Notes: a model not told the origin generated them from the letters alone. Positions 33,189 through 45,180 are shown, numbered from the stretch's first letter. The stretch: DNA of 64,000 bases from Melitaea cinxia (GCF_905220565.1 NC_059421.1:7273501-7337500); one strand, 5' to 3'. Program-made: numbers and translations.

Positions 33189-33684
33189 ATGCCGTCTTGT
33201 GTTATTAAATGGTGCAAAAACAATACCAAAGTAAACAAAAAATCTGAAGGAATATCGTTTCACACGTAAGTACATATAAAACTTTAAATTTATTGTTATT
33301 CCAAAATAATATTGAGGTTATTCGGAACTTATAATTTCAATGTCACGAAATGACGTACCATGGGAGTGTTGCCAGTAGTTCTTTTTTTCAATACCCCAAA
33401 ATGTGGGTAAGTAAATTGTACGCAATCAGAAAAATAATTAAGTAAAAAGTAGACATAGTTATTGTTTTTTTTTTCTCGTGTTATTTTATGTTACATAAAT
33501 TGAAAATAAAAAAAATCAAAATATATTTATGAATTATTAACTCGTTTGTTTTATGTTTTAACTTTTTACAATTTTTGAGTAAACTGGGTACCCATATTTT
33601 ACTATCAAATTTCATGGTTTTAGGTTTCCAACGAATATTTTAATAAGAGGTGAATGGGTAGCGGCTGTAAGACTGAGAAAATGA
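33189..33684 (+). pseudogene. THAP-domain gene remnant, two exons
   Basis: Exon 1 (33189-33265) begins ATG and reads MPSCVIKWCKNN...KKSEGISFH, the first half of a THAP zinc finger: Cys4 and Cys9 of the C2CH set, then the conserved F-H. It ends at a consensus donor (GTAAGT at 33266). An acceptor (TTTTAG at 33618-33623) opens exon 2 in the correct phase, with FPTNILIRGEWVAAVRLRK containing the conserved FP and W. The frame then meets TGA at 33682-33684 where a Trp codon is expected in the family. The C..H half of the finger is not recovered. THAP proteins bind DNA, as host factors or as P/Kolobok transposases. The gene is probably dead. Confidence 0.65.
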
Positions 33685-33855
33685 CAACGATTATGCTGGC
33701 CATGCGCATAAAGTCAATTTAATACGATTAGTGATTGAAAAATATTTGAACATAAGACTACATCATATTAGTAAAATGCAAACAATGACGATGACTCTGA
33801 GTTCTAAGCGACAAAAATTTAAAAACTTATACAACATAAAGGATTCTAGGTTTAA

Positions 33856-35065
33856 GAGCCATTTCACAATTTTACGCTCTGCAAGTTTATGTAAATTTGG
33901 TCGCATCGCGCGAGTCGTACGAGCCGCGCGATCTTTGTGCTAGTACGTATAGTGTGACAACCAAAAGAACATCGTGATCATTTTCTGATGTATAATAAAA
34001 ATTATAACTATGGTATAAAATGTTTTTTACATAATTAATTTGTTAAAAATTTCAAGTATGTTATATAACAACAGTCAATAAATTTAAAATAAAATTAAAA
34101 AAATCAATTTTATGAAACAATTTTTTTAAATTGATATAGTTTTTTCAGTTTACGAATGAATCTAATATTTACGATATGAATAAAAAAGCATTTAATGACA
34201 TCGACACCGACAAACATATTAATTAACAAATAACAAGACAAACAGATTGAAATGCCTATTTGTATTGATAGTGTGAGAAAAGAAAATTAAATTATCCATT
34301 TGTTTACAGAAATTATCATTATATTATTTTACAGTCATTTTCGTAATATGTTTATTTTATTTATATTTTATTATGAAAGTATCAAATGCGTTTTATCCGC
34401 TATAACAACAGGCGCTTGGCGCGTGTGAGCGAAAGAGACGGCTGCGCAGAATTTGGCGTGGACCTTACCTCTAAGAGCGCTAGCGCTCGACTGATTTACC
34501 GGGCTTGATGCGTGGCAATATATACTATCTTTTTATTATTTAATATAAAATGTATTAAAACTAATTACATCTTTTAATTATTTTTTTTTGTATTCCTTAA
34601 TGATGTAAGTTTACTTTGATGAAGATAGTTCTTTAAAATTTCTTAGTTTTCTAAGAGAAATATCGCTTTTAAAATTGTACTTATTTGGAAAATATTCGTA
34701 ACTTTAAATTTTTTTTATCGTTTAATAGAGATACAAATGGAATAAAAATCTATGATAGTGGACAACAAAATTATATTCCACATATTATGATATTTTTTTA
34801 AAATGGTTTCAACGTAGAGGTTATTGAAAAGTAGGACTTCAAAGTATACATTGCGACCGTTTACCCAGGGAGGAGGCTGATGAAAAGGTTAATAATTTTA
34901 TACACATAATATAAATCAAAATTCTGATCTGACTATGGACTACAACAAAGGTTTGCTCTATTATATTTCAAGAATATAAATTACATTATTGCATCCAACA
35001 CTGAGATTAACGACGTCAAAATATTACAATTTCGCGGATTGTTACCGATTTTTGTGAAATGGCTC
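33856..35065. mobile_element. 1.2-kb TIR element with TTAA target sites
   Basis: TTAA-GAGCCATTTCACAA at 33852-33869 is mirrored by TTGTGAAATGGCTC-TTAA ending at 35069. The 14-bp TIRs are exact and TTAA stands on both sides, the target site of piggyBac and Kolobok transposons. No transposase ORF is seen inside, so it is non-autonomous. The interior has a GC-richer patch at 34400-34510. Confidence 0.85.
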
Positions 35066-35069
35066 TTAA

Positions 35070-36091
35070 AAAAAATAGTTAAAAAAAACCGACTGCAAAC
35101 TGAAAACAGATAAACAGAGGGGATAGGAAGTGTCCATTTATACGATTATCTTACGAATATATTTTTTTATTATTCTACCGATTTTTTGTTTTATTTTTAG
35201 TAAATTTATTTAAAACTATAAACAGGTTTTTATTTTCACATACCCATTTTACCTATATTAAATTAATTGTTTAATAAAAATTTTAGGGACTTTTTTAAAA
35301 AGGTGTGAACACTTCACTCACTCACACATCTTTAAAAAAGTGGCTTCAGTTTTCTGTTCTAGGTGCGTTATCTACCTTTTTTTACTTGATCTATGGTTAA
35401 TGCAAACAGCGTCCATGAGGGCTAGTCACACATGAAGGAAAGAATATATGAAATTATGCTTGAAACCTGGGATAACGTTAAATTAATGTCTATCTTTTGA
35501 AGAAATAACATACATCTTGATTTATTGATTTGAAAAAACATCCCACTACTGGGATGGAGACCAAACCAACTTTTCTTGAAGTAGAAATCGGGATCACTGC
35601 AAACTTTATAAACAGGGCCACTCACAATTGTAAATTAGTTGTGTCTCGATGATATCATAACATTTGCTCAAAACGGTTATCCATGACATTATATGTTTGC
35701 TTGGTGCCGTTATGACGTCATTCATTTTGTAGATTACCAATACTATGGAACCGAGTTAAAACACCATCATAAATAGTAAACTAAGGTTCCAGTTCTTCAT
35801 TATTTCAGTCTCAAGGACTGTGCGTTAACTACACATGTTATACAAACAAACAAACACCAAAGCAGCCTAAATAAAATAGTACTTATTTGTTCAAGTTAGC
35901 AGCGCCCTCTAAAGTACACGAACTCCCCATAGCTATTCCTCATAACTTTACGTGAATTTATGGCGAACACATATTTGTTCAGCTCATACAACTGTGATCA
36001 CACTGGTGCTAAATATGCGCGATGTTGTGCAAAGTAAGCTGCGTTTTTTAATCGTTGCTTTTGATTGTATCAAGCATTTTCATATAATATA
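35070..36091. other. Spacer with weak repeats
   Basis: A family C scrap (AACCGACTGCAAACTG) is at 35088. An imperfect hairpin (CTTTTTTAAAAAGGTGTGA / CACACATCTTTAAAAAAG) is at about 35290-35341. A very degraded SINE-1 tRNA-like head is at 35540-35625. No gene. Confidence 0.45.
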
Positions 36092-36859
36092 CTAGCTGAC
36101 CCCGCAAACGTTGTTTTGCTATGTTGCTTAATCTCCCTCCCCCCCCCCCCTCCCATTTAAAACTTAGGGGTATGAAAAATCGATGTTGGCCGATTAGCTT
36201 AGCGACTAGACTAGCGAGGCTTACCCGATATGCTCACAAAATTTTTATAAAACTCGATCCAACCGTTTCGAAGGACTATTTTCACTAACATTGTGTCACG
36301 AGAATTATATATAAGACTAGCTGATCCCGCGAACGTTGTTTTGCCATATTTGTTATTCATTATTACAGCCTATACAGTCCACTGCTGGACACAGGCCTCC
36401 ACAAGCTCACGCCAAAAACAACGCGAACTCATGTGTTTTGCCCATAGTCACCACGCTGGGCAGGCGGGTTGTGACCGCAGTACTGGCTTTGTCGCACCGA
36501 AGACGCTGCTGCTCGTCTTCGGCCTGTGTATTTCAAAGCCAGCAGTTGTATGGTTATCCCGCCATCGGTCGGCTTCTTAAGTTCCAAAGTGGTTGTGGAA
36601 CCTTGTTATCCCTTAGTCGCCTCTTACGACACCCACGGGAAGAGAGGGGGTGGCTAAATTCTTTAGTGCCGTAGCCACACAGTACATATTTGTTATTAAC
36701 CCCCCTTAATCCCCCCCCTTATAACTTGGGGTATGAAAAATAGATGTTGTCGATTGTCAGATCTACCCGATATGCACACAAAATTTCATAAAAATCACTC
36801 CAGCCGTATCGGATGAGTATTTTAACTAACATTGTGACACGAGAATTTTATATATAAGA
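36092..36859 (-). mobile_element. Two head-to-tail non-autonomous Helitrons
   Basis: Each copy on the minus strand runs from TCTTATATATAAAATTCTCG to GCAAAACAACGTTTGCGGGG then TCAGCTAG|T. Copy 1 is about 36092-36315 and copy 2 about 36317-36859. Copy 2 is enlarged by a family D insertion. The same family is at 46937-47344 and 48973-49286 on the plus strand. Confidence 0.75.
36358..36684 (+). mobile_element. Family D insertion with 13-bp target duplication
   Basis: CATATTTGTTATT stands at 36345-36357 and again, exactly, at 36685-36697. Between them is a 327-bp family D unit inserted in the second Helitron. A long duplication is typical of target-primed retroposition. The two ORFs (95 and 112 codons) overlap in different frames and are not genes. 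Confidence 0.9.
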
Positions 36860-37789
36860 TTTGTAAAGACAGTCTTTGTCCTGTCATGCGAACTGTCAGA
36901 CACGCAAAATTTAAATTGTTGTAAATTTTTCTGATATTTTCCAATGTTTTACGAAATTTTCTTTAATTTTCATTCCGTAAGAATTTTCCACGAAGTATTA
37001 AAAAAAATTGAATCTGTATCGCCATTTTTGAGCTTAGCAACACATTAAGCGATTAATTTTTTTTATAATTTTTTTGTTAACCCGAAAAATAACTTTAGAT
37101 TTTTGTTTTTTTTTTTGCATTTTTTTTTTCATTTTGTTTGTAGATTCAACGTCAAAGATGTCGATATCAAGGGCCGCATCGATTTTCAACTTAATGTGAA
37201 AAGTTGACTTATCACAACCGTATCCATATCATATTGGCAGACATACCTATATATACTTAAACAAAGATACAGTATTGTTTAACATCGGAATTCGTTTATT
37301 GCGAATTCGTGTCTGAGATACATAGTGCTTTATTTCTAATCTATTAGTTTTTTAAACATATATCTACAGAATTCTATGAGAATAACAGTAGTGTAACAAT
37401 TAGCTTAGAATATTTATCAAAAGAGTACTTATTTGTTAACTTTCTTTCTGATTATTCTTAATCCAAATTAGTGACAGCTATAGGCTAACAATAATCAGTT
37501 TTATTTAATATATTTGCTTGTGTTTTGTAGCCTATGTGTCCACGATTTGATTGTGATCATGGTTTTCAGTACTATCTCACTCTTCTATTACAACCATCAA
37601 GTTTAACTACATCCTAAACAGCATCTTACAAATCAAGATAATCATAGGAACATACTTGAATCTATATTACCAATTATAAAACAAGACAAAATCAAGATTA
37701 AATTTGGACCTCAAATTTCGATCGGTTCTTAATTTTTTTATACAACTAGATCGAAAAACAAGTGAACGACTTACCTGATGAAGAGCGGC
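36860..37789. other. No recognised feature
   Basis: AT-rich with T-runs near 37110. The start resembles a repeat that includes GTAAAGACAGTCTTTGTCCT. No coding pattern. Confidence 0.45.
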
Positions 37790-38165
37790 CGCTTTCTCCA
37801 AGTAGGAGAAAGATCAGAGCTCAATCCATCACGTTGCTCCAATGCGGCTTGACAAATAATATATATATATACATATTTACATTCTTTTTGTTGTTTTAGA
37901 CGATCACATCTATTCCAACTGCTAAACTTGAAAAGTCGCCTGGACCTCACAATAGCACAGCGGTCATCCAGCGATGACATTGTTGAACAACAACCCGTGC
38001 TTGAGTATAACGGTAAGTATTTTTTTTTTATGTAACTAGATCGGCAAACAAGCGTACGACTCACCTGATGGTAAGCGATTACCGTAGCTTATAGACGCCT
38101 GCAATACCAGAAGCATCGCAAGTGTGTTGCCGATCCTATCCCCAAGCCTCCCAAGGAGTTTAGTA
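37790..38165 (-). repeat. Family E fragment followed by family A fragment
   Basis: CTTTCTCCAAGTAGGAGAAA and GAGCTCAATCCATCACGTTG (family E) are followed after a short AT-rich gap by GATCGGCAAACAAGCGTACG, TCACCTGATGGTAAGCGATT and GACGCCTGCAATACCAGAAG (family A, minus). The 97-codon ORF spans both repeats and is not a gene. Confidence 0.65.
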
Positions 38166-38574
38166 TACAATTCCAGCTCATATTCAACGTATTATCAATT
38201 AATAGGCACTGCTCCATATAGTTCTGTCATAGACCATAGACAGTAGTTGAAGTTTACGTCAACCAACTGCGACTAACTTCGTAGTGACAAACTACACTAA
38301 ATTGAGTTTGTATGTTCAATTAACATTACATAATTAGTGTGTGAAGGCTTGGAATGTTGCATAATAAATGGAAACTAAACATTGAACTGAATTCAATTGT
38401 TATGTATTTATGATATGGTGTAAGTAATTTTGAGCTAAAGTCTTTGCTTATTCATAGTGTCACTTTTTATGTCTTAAAAAAAATTTAGAAAAAGCAATTT
38501 TTGAGCCTTATAATGATAGAATACAATAACAATAACAGTTCAAATGTAAATAAATAAATAAATAAAAGCATCAA
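38166..38574. other. No recognised feature
   Basis: AT-rich spacer. Confidence 0.4.
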
Positions 38575-38765
38575 ACTAAACGACCCCCAATAGGATTGTT
38601 TCCAGTGTCGGGGGTCCGGAAACATACGCAATACACAAGCACAAAGGCCCAGAACACGATAAACATCTATATGGCCAATACAAATGTTTGTCGTGAGCTG
38701 GTGATCGATTCCGCGACCGCCAGCGGAACAACCACTGCTGTGACCTCTGCGCTTAACGCGTCGTC
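38575..38765 (-). mobile_element. SINE-2 copy
   Basis: The minus-strand head has TTAAGCGCAGAGGTCACAGC (A-box-like) and GCGGAATCGATCACC (B-box-like). The body CAATACAAATGTTTGTCGTG, GGGGGTCCGGAAACATACGC and CGACCCCCAATAGGATTG follows. This is the best-preserved SINE-2 in the window. Confidence 0.75.
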
Positions 38766-38924
38766 AAATGTAAATTACTATTTTATAGTACTGTAACAAT
38801 CAGATGCAGTCAGTAAGGAAAAGCATTAGATCCAACTGAACTCCTTTATTTCAACTTTTTTTTTGTATTTTAATACAGCAAATCTTGCTGAAAATTTCAA
38901 ACAGCCAGACAAATTACAAGTAGT

Positions 38925-39075
38925 GTTGTGTTCCTGTGGTGAGTACTTTGGTTAGAGCTAGAAATGATTGGAGGTAGGATGAGCAATTGAGCACAGTGCT
39001 TTCTCCTGGTGTTGCAGGTATGCGGATGCAACAGTTACAGGCGGACCGTACCCTTGTTTGAAGCCCACATGATAT
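38925..39075 (+). mobile_element. Degenerate family A copy
   Basis: GTGTTGTGTTCCTGTGGTGA, CTCCTGGTGTTGCAGGTATG and GGCGGACCGTACCCTTGTTT keep the family A order with many substitutions. Confidence 0.6.
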
Positions 39076-39785
39076 AAATAAATTAAAAAAGTAAATGAAT
39101 TTGTCTGAAGAATAAAGTCTAAGAGATGCTATTTTCCAAAATCGCCTTGCTTCGAATTATTGGATACAATAATAAATAGCGATTAATTATACCAAAACTA
39201 TCTGTAAATATTTAGTTCTTAAGTTGTGAATTGTAAATATGTACAATATTTTGTATAAAAAAATAAAAAAAAATAATAATAATAAATTGAATTAGTACCA
39301 AATATTATTACTTTATAGCACTTCAACAATTAGATTTTCTTTTTCAATAAAAAAGCATTAGTGCCACTTCCCCTACATCCTGTGACTCCACTGCTGTTAG
39401 GTAGATACATTCACGAATCTCCCAAGATAAGTTCTCCCAAATTTTCCCTCACTGTATTAAATTATATTTACTCCGAACCCTCAAATAAACCCCTGACCTT
39501 TTGCCTAAAATCCACGTGCATCATCTAATACATCATTTTCACTCTAAGACACTATTTGAGTTCAAAACTAGAGCCAGAAGTTACATCGTAATCTTATTTG
39601 CAATACGTTCAATTTATAGTTTAACTTGAGCGGGGGCGGCACTTGCTCTATACGTTATAAGTTCGGTCTAACTTTTGTGTAAATTAAGCTATATAATATG
39701 AACACTAGCTATAACCGTGCAAATAATGCGCACTAAACAAGTATAATAATTATAACTTTACGAAATTATAATAAAGTATTTATAC
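39076..39785. other. No recognised feature
   Basis: AT-rich, with a LINE-like TTGTATAAAAAAATAAAAA(TAA)n tract near 39250-39290 that could be another truncated tail. Confidence 0.4.
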
Positions 39786-39934
39786 GTGAGTTGATTTGAA
39801 ATTAAACTTGAAATTAAGATATCTTCTTTCAGACAAAAAAACTTTATCAAAATCGATTCATAAACGACGAAGTTATCCCCGAACATAAAGAATAATAAAT
39901 AATAAATGTTTATATAAAAAAAAATGTATATATG

Positions 39935-39993
<59 letters not shown>

Positions 39994-40130
39994 GTCAACT
40001 TCTTTCTCCTACTTGGAGAAAGCGGCCGCCCGTCATCAGGTGAGTCGTACACTTGTTTTTCGATATATAAATACATACGGTCGAATTGAGTAACCTTCTC
40101 CTTTTTCGAAGTCCGTTAAAAACGGACATG
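39786..40130 (-). repeat. Family C copy split by (TA)n and a family A/E scrap
   Basis: GATTCATAAACGACGAAGTT and AACCTTCTCCTTTTTCGAAG belong to family C (minus). Between them lie (TA)n at about 39937-39989 and a scrap with TCTCCTACTTGGAGAAAGCG and CATCAGGTGAGTCGTACACT. Confidence 0.6.
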
Positions 40131-40439
40131 TAGTTAAAACGAAATCAAATCAAATAAAAAATAAAACTTGATTCAAATAAGCTTTAAAAGCACCTTCGTT
40201 TTTAATTTAACGTTTTTTTTTTTTAAATTCGGTTTTATTTTACAAAATTGAAACCGTATTAAAAAAAAAAAACGATAATGTTGGAAATATTTATATTAAA
40301 TATACAACAAGCTGAGCCACAAAACGAATTAAAAAATAAATACTTAATAAATTATGGCTTGATGTTTTTTTTTTTTTTTTTTTAAGTCATTGGGTATGTA
40401 GTCGCAAAATATGTTTAAAGGAATAATTTTTTTAAGTGA
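40131..40439. other. No recognised feature; T-runs
   Basis: AT-rich with long A and T runs. Confidence 0.4.
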
Positions 40440-40675
40440 AATCTCTTTAGAATCGGTGTGAATTTAAACTCGATGAAACTAAAATGCGTCACGATACAAA
40501 ATATATGAGAGAATTATAAAGTACGGGTCAAAACGCCTACACGACGCTTTTGGCATGGCGCTTACGACCTTTTTCTGGAGAGCGTGATCATCGTCGATAG
40601 AACAATTCGCAACGGCTTATCTTCCTACGACTTTCCTAAAGACTTCTATCGTTTGTGAATTGCACCCACATAAAC
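40440..40675 (-). repeat. Dispersed repeat, inverted partner of 53215-53445
   Basis: Shares, in opposite orientation, CGATGAAACTAAAATGCGTC, GGCATGGCGCTTACGACCT and TGTGAATTGCA with the 53.2-kb copy. There is no coding pattern. Class unknown. Confidence 0.65.
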
Positions 40676-40781
40676 TTTTTTTACTTTATTTCAACTATTT
40701 TTTAATTTAAAAGAAACAAATATCCTCTATTTCACATCTTTAGATGTAGAAATACAAACATTTAAATAAATAAATTATCTA

Positions 40782-41113
40782 CCGTAGGCCAGGAAAGTGG
40801 TGTACCACCCTAAGGTTGAATGCCGCTTGCAAATTCATAGGTGATAAAGATTAGTTTCGCTTGCAGATCGATCTGACAACTTCTATTGCCGTCTTTATCT
40901 GATCATCGATAACGATATTACTTATACCTAATAGAGTTTAAAATGTCATGTATAATAATGACGTATGAATATTATGAATTAGGTTTACGTCATTATTATA
41001 TTATGTCTCTTACTGAAAGAGACAGACAATACCTTATTATAACGAACCTTGTTGTAATTTTCGATAACCAGGAAACTAAATCAAAACTGGTACACCACTT
41101 TCTTGGCCGACCG
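40782..41113. mobile_element. MITE, 332 bp, TA target site
   Basis: Left end CCGTAGGCCAGGAAAGTGG then TGTACCAC. The right end is its inverse, GTACACCACTTTCTTGGCC then GACCG, with three or four mismatches over about 27 bp. TA lies on both sides, as for Tc1/mariner-type insertion. The interior has a second imperfect inverted pair around TAATAATGACGTA / TTACGTCATTATTA. Confidence 0.8.
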
Positions 41114-41115
41114 TA

Positions 41116-41774
41116 CTTCTCCAAAACACAATAGAAAATTATAATGTTAGTTTACTAAAGTTAAAGGTCAGACAGAAATACAATAAACGGTTTTTTTGTA
41201 GCTGAAAACTTTGTGGTTCTAGAGGCAAAACAAACGGTGGATTTCGATGAAGGTAAGACTTGGGAACTGACGCAAAAACGAGCTTAAAGATATTGAGATA
41301 ATATTCAAATTAATAATAAATGTAACCTGTTCTGTACATTGAAAATGTTTTGTTTTTTTAGCGAAATTACTTTTTTCTTTTTTTCCATTCCTGTCTAATC
41401 TGTATCTATCTGTATCTTGGGTACGCATCAAGCCAAAATAACGAATGCAATTAAACACCCATAAAATGAACTCAAATCTCTCGTAAAGCTCGTACGAGCT
41501 TTCGGGTAATTTTTCTCCCGCAATTTGTCACGTATTACTCGGTATAAAGCATGTAAGTCTTGGTATTAAGGTATAGTGTTTCATATTTACTTAGTTCAAA
41601 TGTATAGATATTTATTTATTAACAATCATACCTCATTATTCTTCGTTTACACGAGAATTGAGGAAACGTGTGATTAAAACGGTGTTACGCTAAAAAAATT
41701 AAAAAACTTAAAACGTATTTTTTATTATCTTCAACATATTTACGCAAAAACTTCTTGAAGAAACAAAAAAGCAT
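41116..41774. other. No recognised feature
   Basis: AT-rich spacer. The short ORFs have no motifs. Confidence 0.4.
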
Positions 41775-41890
41775 GTCCGTTATTATATATATTCTTTATT
41801 GCACTTAACTTTTTTTACAGTTACTTGTATACAAAAGTTAGCAACGGTAGACTTATCTCTAGAAGAGATCTCTTCTAGCCAACCTGTGAT
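41775..41890 (-). mobile_element. LINE 3'-end fragment
   Basis: The minus strand carries GAAGAGATCTCTTCTAGAGA TAAG...AAGTGCAATAAAGAATATA, the same terminus as at 11935-12050. Confidence 0.65.
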
Positions 41891-43299
41891 AGTGAAAACT
41901 AACGTTACATAACAGGCTAAGAGAGTGCAGTAATGTAGACAACAAACAGATTCTTGAAAATAAAAACCTAATTACATAATATTCATAACAAAATACAATA
42001 TACAAATGCATACTACACACATACTATGATACACACGAGTACTTATATAAAAATATACACATAAATATACAAGATATATTTATATAAAATACATACATAT
42101 TATACAATACACAATAAAATAAAATTTTTATTTAGATTTTTTACGTATTAAAAATACTATTAGCGCCATCTATCGCCAATGTAAAATATCATAAAAAACA
42201 CGTTCTATATTTAAAAAAAGAAACAAAACATAATCACCTATTAATGTACAACCAGCTTGTACAAAGAACGCTCATTCAATCTTTGTTACAAGTCAAGTAA
42301 GATACAAAGGGACCTACTTACCTACAATATAAACAGGATATTGGTAAGTTTTATCAACAGTAATCCTTCACAGTCTTGCTGTTATCGGGGTTCTGTTAAT
42401 CCTCCAAGGCAGAGGAATCTGTTTACAATATAGAGGATGTGGTACAAAGTAAAATTATAGTTTGGATAATCCTTTTCTGTAATTATTGTAGAAATATTTC
42501 AGTCTTTCAATTTTGGTCTAACCTTAACATATTATGTATTTTTTTACAGAAATTGAAAAAGTTTAATGGTATGAATTATGCAAGAAATTCATAAAACCTT
42601 TTAGTCTTTGCTATACAGATATTTAGTTTATAGGCTAAAAAGCCTTCAACTTTCCACAATTAGAAGGCGACTAATGTCTCAACGAAATGGCTACAATATG
42701 AAACTTATATTATTTTATAACTTATAAATCAGGAATTGTAACAAAAACGAATATGTCAGGAATTGTAACAAAAACATGACAAAACTTCTAATATTCGGAA
42801 GAATATTGACCATCAAACTTTCATACATATTTATTTATTATTATTTCGTACGTAAGCTTATATACTGACCCACACACAAAGCCGTGCCTGCACCGAACTA
42901 GGAGTAGATAATGGTATCTTTTGTCCGAGCCGATGGATGCGCAATATCGCGCAAATTACATCAATATTAAACTCGACACGTTAACAACATTCGGTTTCCA
43001 CTTCAATAACTATTTAAATTCATTCCCGTTAGAATATAATATGTTTTAGACCTATGGGAGATATAAAAGTGCCTCATTTATTCGCAAATGAATTGATCAA
43101 GAAAGTTTTCGCTGCAAAATTGTTATAGCCTAAGACCCCGCTGCAAAATCATAGACAATCAAACTTCAATTTATACAAATCTTTATGAATAGGCAAATAC
43201 ATTGATAACAGGGTGAAAGTCAAAAAGTCCCCCTAAAAAGTTAAAAAAAAGTGCGTGCGTACTAAGTACACATGTCAGAATGTATGTACAATAGCTGCT
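41891..43299. other. No gene; short direct repeat at 42729-42775
   Basis: AT-rich. TCAGGAATTGTAACAAAAAC occurs twice, 27 bp apart, at 42729 and 42756. CGCCATCTATCGCCAATG at about 42163 is another copy of the short CGCCATCTATCG core. Confidence 0.45.
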
Positions 43300-43750
43300 G
43301 TACTCGCTAGTAGCTGTACTCAACCTCTTCCCGGATCTGAGAGCGAGAGTAGACGGTTCTGCCATCCGCTGTTTTGAGCTTCGCAAGAAGGCTTCTCCTC
43401 AGTGGTCTTTGGAAAACTTTGGACCCCTATTCTGCTCAATCAGAGTAGCAATCTCTCTCGTATTTGAGCAGCGGAGGTCTCGGTGTACAAGTTTCTGTAT
43501 ACTCTTGGACAGAGCCCTCTGTTCTAGCGAAGCAGTCGGCGACTCGTGCCTCTGCCGCATCAGATCCAAGGCTTCGGGAGAAAGTTTGGTCTGCTTCGTT
43601 GACTTTGTTGGTGGAAAGTGCCTGCGACCAAGAGTACACATCGTCTTCACCACGTTGTCGGCTATCTCGTCCACGTCGCCAGTAGTTTCCAGCGAATCGA
43701 ATCGGTTTTGGAGTTCCAATTGGAACTGCTCAGAGCCACATAGTATTTGA
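43300..43750 (-). pseudogene. RTE-type LINE fragment (endonuclease-RT linker)
   Basis: The minus strand reads QFQLELQNRFDSLETTGDVD, GRRHFPPTKSTKQTKLSPEA, then ALSKSIQKLVHRDLRCSNTR and IEQNRGPK. This is the region between endonuclease and RT in insect RTE elements. Downstream a frameshift leads to a segment with RSSKQRMAEP. The 106-codon ORF has no true ATG (its start codon is TTG), and both ends are broken. Confidence 0.7.
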
Positions 43751-43764
43751 GGCTAATTATTTTC

Positions 43765-43950
43765 TTTATACCTCGAATAGAATTTGAAATTAATATTTAC
43801 CATTAACTTCGTTCTTATCTGGTGTCTGGTGGTGGATATAATGTATTTTTTATGCATAATTTCCTTATTATAAAATATTAATTTCAAGTTCTATTCGAGG
43901 TATAAAGATGGAATTAATTATGGTCGAAATTCGACCACGAGAGGCGACCA
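43765..43950. repeat. Fold-back element with 34-bp arms, then family F palindrome
   Basis: TTTATACCTCGAATAGAATT... (43765-43798) and its inverse (43873-43906) match at 33 of 34 positions, loop 74 nt. The loop shares TATTTTTTATGCATAAT with sequence near 6155. The adjacent 43919-43950 carries TGGTCGAAATTCGACCA, the inverted copy of the family F motif at 6.0 kb. Confidence 0.85.
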
Positions 43951-45180
43951 TAAGTAAAGTTAAATGAGTAAATAAAATATTTGAATATAGACAAAGTAAG
44001 CCCTAATAAAAGTTTACAAAAGTAAATACATATAAAATAGCGCGAGTTTTAGCGAATCTAACGTCGAGAGAGGTGATATGCAGAAAACAAACGCAGTAAT
44101 GAGCAAAGTTAGACTACCTGAGCTTGCTTTATTGCTGAAATGAAACTTTATTTAAAAAAGACTCATACACATTACTTGAGCTTTCATCTTCACTAAATTC
44201 TATAAATGACTATGAACGATTTCTTCACAAAAAACTACTGAACTGATTATAATGAAACAACTTTCAAAACAACGCGACAAAATCCGAAAAATTTCATTAT
44301 AATGAGTGAAATTCGCGTTAACATTAGAAAATAATACTGAACTGATTTTAATAAAGCATGGTACGAAAATAGCTGGAGATCTAGAAAGAACGCGTGATTG
44401 ATTATAACATCCCACTGCGGGGCATAGGTCTTTTTCTCCATGTGGGGAAGGAACGCTAAGGATACTTTTATCCAAACATTCCTACAGGATCGTAAATTGC
44501 GCGGGTAAATCCGCAAGTTGCAGTTAGCTCAGTAAATTAAAACTAGTATGTATACATGTAGAGGTTACATTCAAGCGTATGTCAGATTGAGAGCTCCGTA
44601 GACAACTGTTACCAGTTATAACTATTAGAATAAAATACATGTAAAATAAGTTATTTTTGTTACTGTTCTGTTCGGTTTGCATACGAACCGCAAGGTCTCG
44701 AACACGACAAGTTCGACGAAAAAATTAATAAAAAAATATATAAAATCGATCGAGTTTTACGTCTAGTAAATAGTTATGAGATAGCACACGTCTGAAAAAT
44801 ACACTCGAATCGGGTAACTCCTTTTGTTTAAATCGTTTAAACAACCGTGTTAAAAGTACAAAGACGCACGTTTGCAAAACTACTGCACTAAAATAGGTAT
44901 TTTCACTCATTTGACATTTGAGGAAGGGCAATATTTCTTATAGATGAATATTTCACCTTTTAACGTGCATTGCTAGTGCGTGCCTTGTTTGTTTAACAAT
45001 AATCTCAAGTTAAATTGGTCTTTTCCCAAATCTGCTAACTTTCTTGAGTATCGTAAGAAACTTTTCCCTTCGGGGAGCTAACGAGACGCATTTGTACATA
45101 TGTTGTGAAGTTTGTTCTTTTTAACTCGTTATTCTAGAAACTTCTTTTTGACATTTTCTTCATAATACCACAGGTAAGAC
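43951..45180. other. No gene; family E scrap at 44395-44470
   Basis: ACATCCCACTGCGGGGCATA and TCTCCATGTGGGGAAGGA are family E. The remaining sequence is AT-rich. The overlapping minus-strand ORFs cross this repeat and are not genes. Confidence 0.5.

Noticed and set aside
36293..36674. ORFs of 95 and 112 codons in family D, also seen at 11650
   Set aside because: They overlap in different frames and the copies do not keep one frame.
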